Part shown: in pieces, positions 6,909 through 8,717 of the stretch
Position numbering within the stretch: position 1 is the stretch's first letter
Layout: each line of letters starts with the position of its first letter
Source of the DNA: Prevotellamassilia sp.
Lineage (GTDB): Bacteria > Bacteroidota > Bacteroidia > Bacteroidales > Bacteroidaceae
NCBI GenBank assembly: GCA_009775705.1
Contig: VSQE01000088.1
Location: forward strand, 1 to 8,717
Length of the DNA stretch: 8,717 bases
Reading direction: 5' to 3'
Translations under genes and position numbers: made by a program
The notes under the pieces: model-generated
The model's database searches: none
What the model was told of the DNA's origin: nothing
Seen by the model: the letters and a program-made list of their open reading frames with translations, nothing else

Positions 6909-8333
6909 CTACATTAAAGGGGAAAAAATTCTTGTGCCCGATTCCAGAATGCGCCGTCTGTAAGAGCGTTTTTCCCACACTTCGGGCAAAATCTCCTCGC
7001 ATTCCCGCAGGTCTGCAAGAAAAACGGCTTTTGCAGCCTGCGCCACTTCCCGGTCGTACACAAAGGCGTTGGCTTCGAAATTGTTTTCGAAACTTCGGAA
7101 ATCCATATTCGACGAGCCTATCGTACACCAGTCGTCGTCCGCCACCACGCATTTGCTGTGCAGGAAGCGTGAGCGGTAGCGGAACACGCGCACACCGGCT
7201 TTCAGCACGTCCTCGAAATAGCTGTCGTTGGCCCAGCGCAGGAAGAAGGCGTCCGGTTTCTGCGGCACCATCAGGCGCACGTCCACTCCGCTCATGGCTG
7301 CCGACTGCAAGGCCTGGAGCACCGGTTCCGTCGGCATGAAGTAGGGAGTCTGTACGTACAGGTAGCTCCGGGCGTTCTGTATGGCCCGTGTCAGGCCGTA
7401 CATGATTTCGGGATAGCGGGTGGCGGGATTGGCCGATACGATCTGTACCAGTGCGCCTGTGTGGCCGTTCTCTTCCATTGCCGGAAAAAAGCGCGCCGCC
7501 TCCGGAGCCTCGCCCGTCACGAAATCCCAGTCGTTCAGGAATATGCGTTGCAGATCGCCCACGGCACCGCCCCGGAGGCGGAGCTGGAGGTCGTGCCACG
7601 GCCCTTCGCGGCGGCTCACGTAGCGGAGTGCCAGATTCATGCCGCCGATGAATCCTGTCCGGCCGTCCACCACACAGATTTTGCGGTGGTTGCGGTAGTT
7701 CACCTTGTGCGTCAGGCTGGGGAAGCGCACCGGCAGGAAAGGCTCCGCGTGGATTCCCGAACGTATGCACGATTCGAAAAAGGCATTTCCCACGTTCCAG
7801 CATCCCACGTCGTCGTAGATCAGCCTCACCTCTACGCCGCGTGCCGCGGCTTCCGACAGCGCGTCGCGCAGCAGGCGGCCCACGGCGTCGTTTTCAATGA
7901 TATAGGTTTCCAGGTGTATGTGGTCTTTCGCTCCGGCTATTTCGCGCAGCAGGGCGGTCATGAACTCCTGACCGTCGTTTAGCAGTGTCACCTCGTTGCC
8001 GCCCGAGAGCGCGGCCTGTCGTTTCCGTCCGAACAGGCGTATCAGCGGCGTGTAGGCCTCAGGCAGCGGGCAGTTTCCGTCACCGCGGCTTTCCGCAGTC
8101 ATGCGCTGTGCCAGCCGGCCGTAATTGTTGCGGTGAAGGAAACGTTCCTTTCGTACGTTCTGCCCGAAAAAATAGAAAAACACCAGCCCCGCCACCGGCA
8201 GGCCCACCAGCACCACGATCCAGGCAATGGTTTTTGCCGGTTGCCGGTTTTCGAGCACAACAACGGCCACCGTGCTAAGCACAAGAACGGCGTACAGTGC
8301 GATAACGCTTCCTATAAAAAAATGTTCCAACAT
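6909..8333 (-). CDS. cls: Cardiolipin synthase (phospholipase D superfamily)
   Basis: This 474-residue inner-membrane enzyme joins two phosphatidylglycerol molecules into cardiolipin, releasing glycerol. Two N-terminal membrane helices lie at about 5-27 and 36-56, followed by a basic stretch. The cytoplasmic part holds two HKD half-sites: H216, K218 and D223 (NHRKICVVDG, then TGFIGGMN), and H392, K394 and D399 (LHSKCVVADD, then IGSSNMD). Length, the two N-terminal helices and both motifs match ClsA-type synthases and argue against a secreted phospholipase D. It is the first gene of the minus-strand cluster. Its TAG stop (6909-6911) is 2 nt from the protease ATG, which suggests translational coupling. 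The ATG at 8331-8333 is preceded by an A-rich leader and a -7-like box. Substrate specificity is inferred; a related PLD-type phosphatidyltransferase is possible. Confidence 0.92.
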   Translation of the reverse strand: MLEHFFIGSVIALYAVLVLSTVAVVVLENRQPAKTIAWIVVLVGLPVAGLVFFYFFGQNVRKERFLHRNNYGRLAQRMTAESRGDGNCPLPEAYTPLIRLFGRKRQAALSGGNEVTLLNDGQEFMTALLREIAGAKDHIHLETYIIENDAVGRLLRDALSEAAARGVEVRLIYDDVGCWNVGNAFFESCIRSGIHAEPFLPVRFPSLTHKVNYRNHRKICVVDGRTGFIGGMNLALRYVSRREGPWHDLQLRLRGGAVGDLQRIFLNDWDFVTGEAPEAARFFPAMEENGHTGALVQIVSANPATRYPEIMYGLTRAIQNARSYLYVQTPYFMPTEPVLQALQSAAMSGVDVRLMVPQKPDAFFLRWANDSYFEDVLKAGVRVFRYRSRFLHSKCVVADDDWCTIGSSNMDFRSFENNFEANAFVYDREVAQAAKAVFLADLRECEEILPEVWEKRSYRRRILESGTRIFSPLM

Positions 8334-8355
8334 TTTTCTTTTCCGGCTTATTTCG

Positions 8356-8363
8356 CAAAGCTA
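8356..8363 (-). promoter_or_regulatory. Possible promoter (-7 box) of the cls-protease-dipeptidase-hexosaminidase operon
   Basis: Read on the minus strand the box is TAGCTTTG, a full match to TAnnTTTG, placed 22 bases before the cls ATG and so implying a short leader. The nearest upstream TTTG (8378-8381) is only 14 bp away, shorter than the usual spacing of about 19-21 bp, so the -33 element is weak or absent. No comparable box is visible in the 39-nt or 17-nt gaps inside the cluster. Confidence 0.45.
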
Positions 8364-8446
8364 ATCATTTTTTTTCACAAAAGCCTTCACTTCCGACAGA
8401 AACCTGTGTCTGCTGGTTCCTGCTGTGCCGGTGGAATTTTCTTGTG

Positions 8447-8464
8447 CCGGTACCGAAGCACCGG
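8447..8464 (-). other. Hairpin capped by a UUCG tetraloop
   Basis: On the minus strand, CCGGTGC and GTACCGG can form a 7-bp stem with one G-U pair around TTCG. The closing pair is C-G, giving the unusually stable C(UUCG)G tetraloop. On the + strand the same bases have an A/C mismatch, so the structure favours minus-strand RNA. No T-run follows on either side, so it is not a standard intrinsic terminator. It lies upstream of the presumed cls promoter, so it would be transcribed only from a start further upstream. Confidence 0.4.
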
Positions 8465-8546
8465 AAATATCCGTCATCGCCCCAAGGGGCCTGTTCGTTT
8501 CTGAAAGGCCAATTGATGCAAGATTACGGATTATGATTTTTTAATC

Positions 8547-8572
8547 GTTAAATCTTACGCGTAAAATTTAAC
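8547..8572. promoter_or_regulatory. 26-bp near-perfect palindrome, candidate operator
   Basis: The outer arms GTTAAAT (8547-8553) and ATTTAAC (8566-8572) are exact reverse complements. The core TTACGCGTAA (8555-8564) is itself a perfect palindrome. Only the pair 8554/8565 (C and A) fails to match. A further TTTAAC lies at 8587-8592, so the half-sites GTTAAA (8547), TTTAAC (8567) and TTTAAC (8587) are spaced by exactly 20 bp. The site lies 122 bases before the possible + strand ATG and about 210 bases before cls. It most resembles a binding site for a dimeric regulator. No specific regulator is recognised. Confidence 0.55.
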
Positions 8573-8648
8573 ATACTTCCATAATGTTTAACTTGGACGC
8601 TTTTCGTAAAATGGACGGGACCGGACCTGTTTTTCACAACATAACCTG

Positions 8649-8678
8649 TTGGTTGAATTAAATTAGAGAATATTTTAT
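8649..8678 (+). promoter_or_regulatory. Possible + strand promoter at the window edge
   Basis: TTG (8649-8651) and TATTTTAT (8671-8678) are separated by 19 bp, close to the Bacteroidota pattern of TTG or TTTG, about 19 bp, then TAnnTTTG. The second box departs from consensus in its last two bases. It would place a start about 10 bases before the ATG at 8694. Confidence 0.3.
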
Positions 8679-8693
8679 CCGCCCAATCGGACG

Positions 8694-8717
8694 ATGATTA
8701 ACGAAATTGACATATTG
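8694..8717 (+). CDS. Possible start of a + strand gene cut by the window end
   Basis: An ATG at 8694-8696 opens a frame that runs MINEIDIL to the window edge. The only support is position: a promoter-like element lies just upstream, and the preceding 360 bases look like a divergent control region. Eight codons are too few to recognise a family, so no function is suggested. The ATG could be chance. Confidence 0.3.

Larger units (their letters stand above)
8334..8693. other. Non-coding, probably divergent control region
   Basis: These 360 bases hold no gene I can support on either strand. They are more AT-rich than the genes, especially 8520-8690. They contain a -7-like box for the cls operon, two copies of TGTGCCGGT (8424-8432 and 8443-8451), a UUCG-capped hairpin, a small GCCCC/GGGGC dyad (8479-8490), a 26-bp near-palindrome and a possible + strand promoter. 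The arrangement fits a region between two divergent transcription units. Confidence 0.6.

Noticed and set aside
6907..7803. Upstream extension of the protease reading frame by about 300 codons (944-codon frame in total).
   Set aside because: It lies in another frame of the cardiolipin synthase gene, which has both HKD motifs and membrane helices. The protease has its own signal peptide beginning at 6906. GC-rich coding DNA often leaves such frames open.
8479..8490. GCCCC-AA-GGGGC dyad as a terminator.
   Set aside because: The stem is only 4-5 bp and no T-run follows on either strand.
8133..8504. 123-codon + strand frame over the cls start and the intergenic region.
   Set aside because: It is antisense to the membrane-helix region of cls and continues into non-coding DNA with no domain.
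8611..8661. Sixteen-codon + strand frame starting MDGTGPVF, possibly a leader peptide.
   Set aside because: It is very short, has no run of regulatory codons and no attenuator-like hairpins after it. It overlaps the better placed promoter-like element.
1..8717. CRISPR array, tRNA or rRNA genes, toxin-antitoxin pair, defence island or SusC/SusD locus.
   Set aside because: I looked for regularly spaced repeats, tRNA-like folds, small paired genes and outer-membrane transporter genes and found none. The only regularly spaced repeats are the IS end sites and the 20-bp half-sites, described above.

Overview
The window looks like a chromosomal segment from a GC-rich member of the Bacteroidota, most likely order Bacteroidales. 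Evidence for this is the GC-rich coding DNA with AT-rich intergenic DNA, promoter -7 boxes of the form TAnnTTTG in place of sigma70 boxes, the lack of clear Shine-Dalgarno sequences, a C10 (streptopain-type) protease ending in a type IX secretion-like C-terminal domain, and a secreted GH20 hexosaminidase. An Alistipes/Rikenellaceae-like or related gut organism would fit, but genus cannot be fixed from this sequence.

Layout: Positions 1-205 are the right end of an IS21-family insertion sequence: the last 36 codons of istB on the + strand, then a terminal array of transposase-type repeats with 24-bp spacing. A strong bidirectional terminator (299-334) separates it from leuB. All five complete genes lie on the minus strand. 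In transcription order (right to left) they are a cardiolipin synthase-type phospholipase D (8333-6909), a secreted C10 cysteine protease (6906-4969), a cytoplasmic M20 dipeptidase (4929-3565), a secreted GH20 beta-N-acetylhexosaminidase with a C-terminal discoidin-like domain (3547-1538), and leuB, 3-isopropylmalate dehydrogenase (1440-379). The first four are spaced by 2, 39 and 17 nt and are probably one operon. leuB has its own 97-nt upstream region with a -7-like box.

Function: the C10 protease, the dipeptidase and the hexosaminidase fit a scavenging theme. Host or dietary glycoproteins would be cut outside the cell, N-acetylhexosamines removed in the periplasm or at the surface, and dipeptides split in the cytoplasm. 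The leading cardiolipin synthase is a membrane-lipid enzyme whose link to that theme is unclear. leuB belongs to leucine biosynthesis and appears here without leuA, leuC or leuD.

The right-hand 384 bases (8334-8717) are AT-rich and mostly non-coding, and probably form a divergent control region. They hold a 26-bp near-perfect palindrome, a UUCG-capped hairpin, the presumed promoter of the minus-strand operon, and a possible + strand promoter and start codon at the very end. I see no convincing new defence, mobile or RNA system. The best leads are the palindrome, the protease with its type IX-like tail placed 2 nt after a cardiolipin synthase, and the ordered repeat structure of the IS end.
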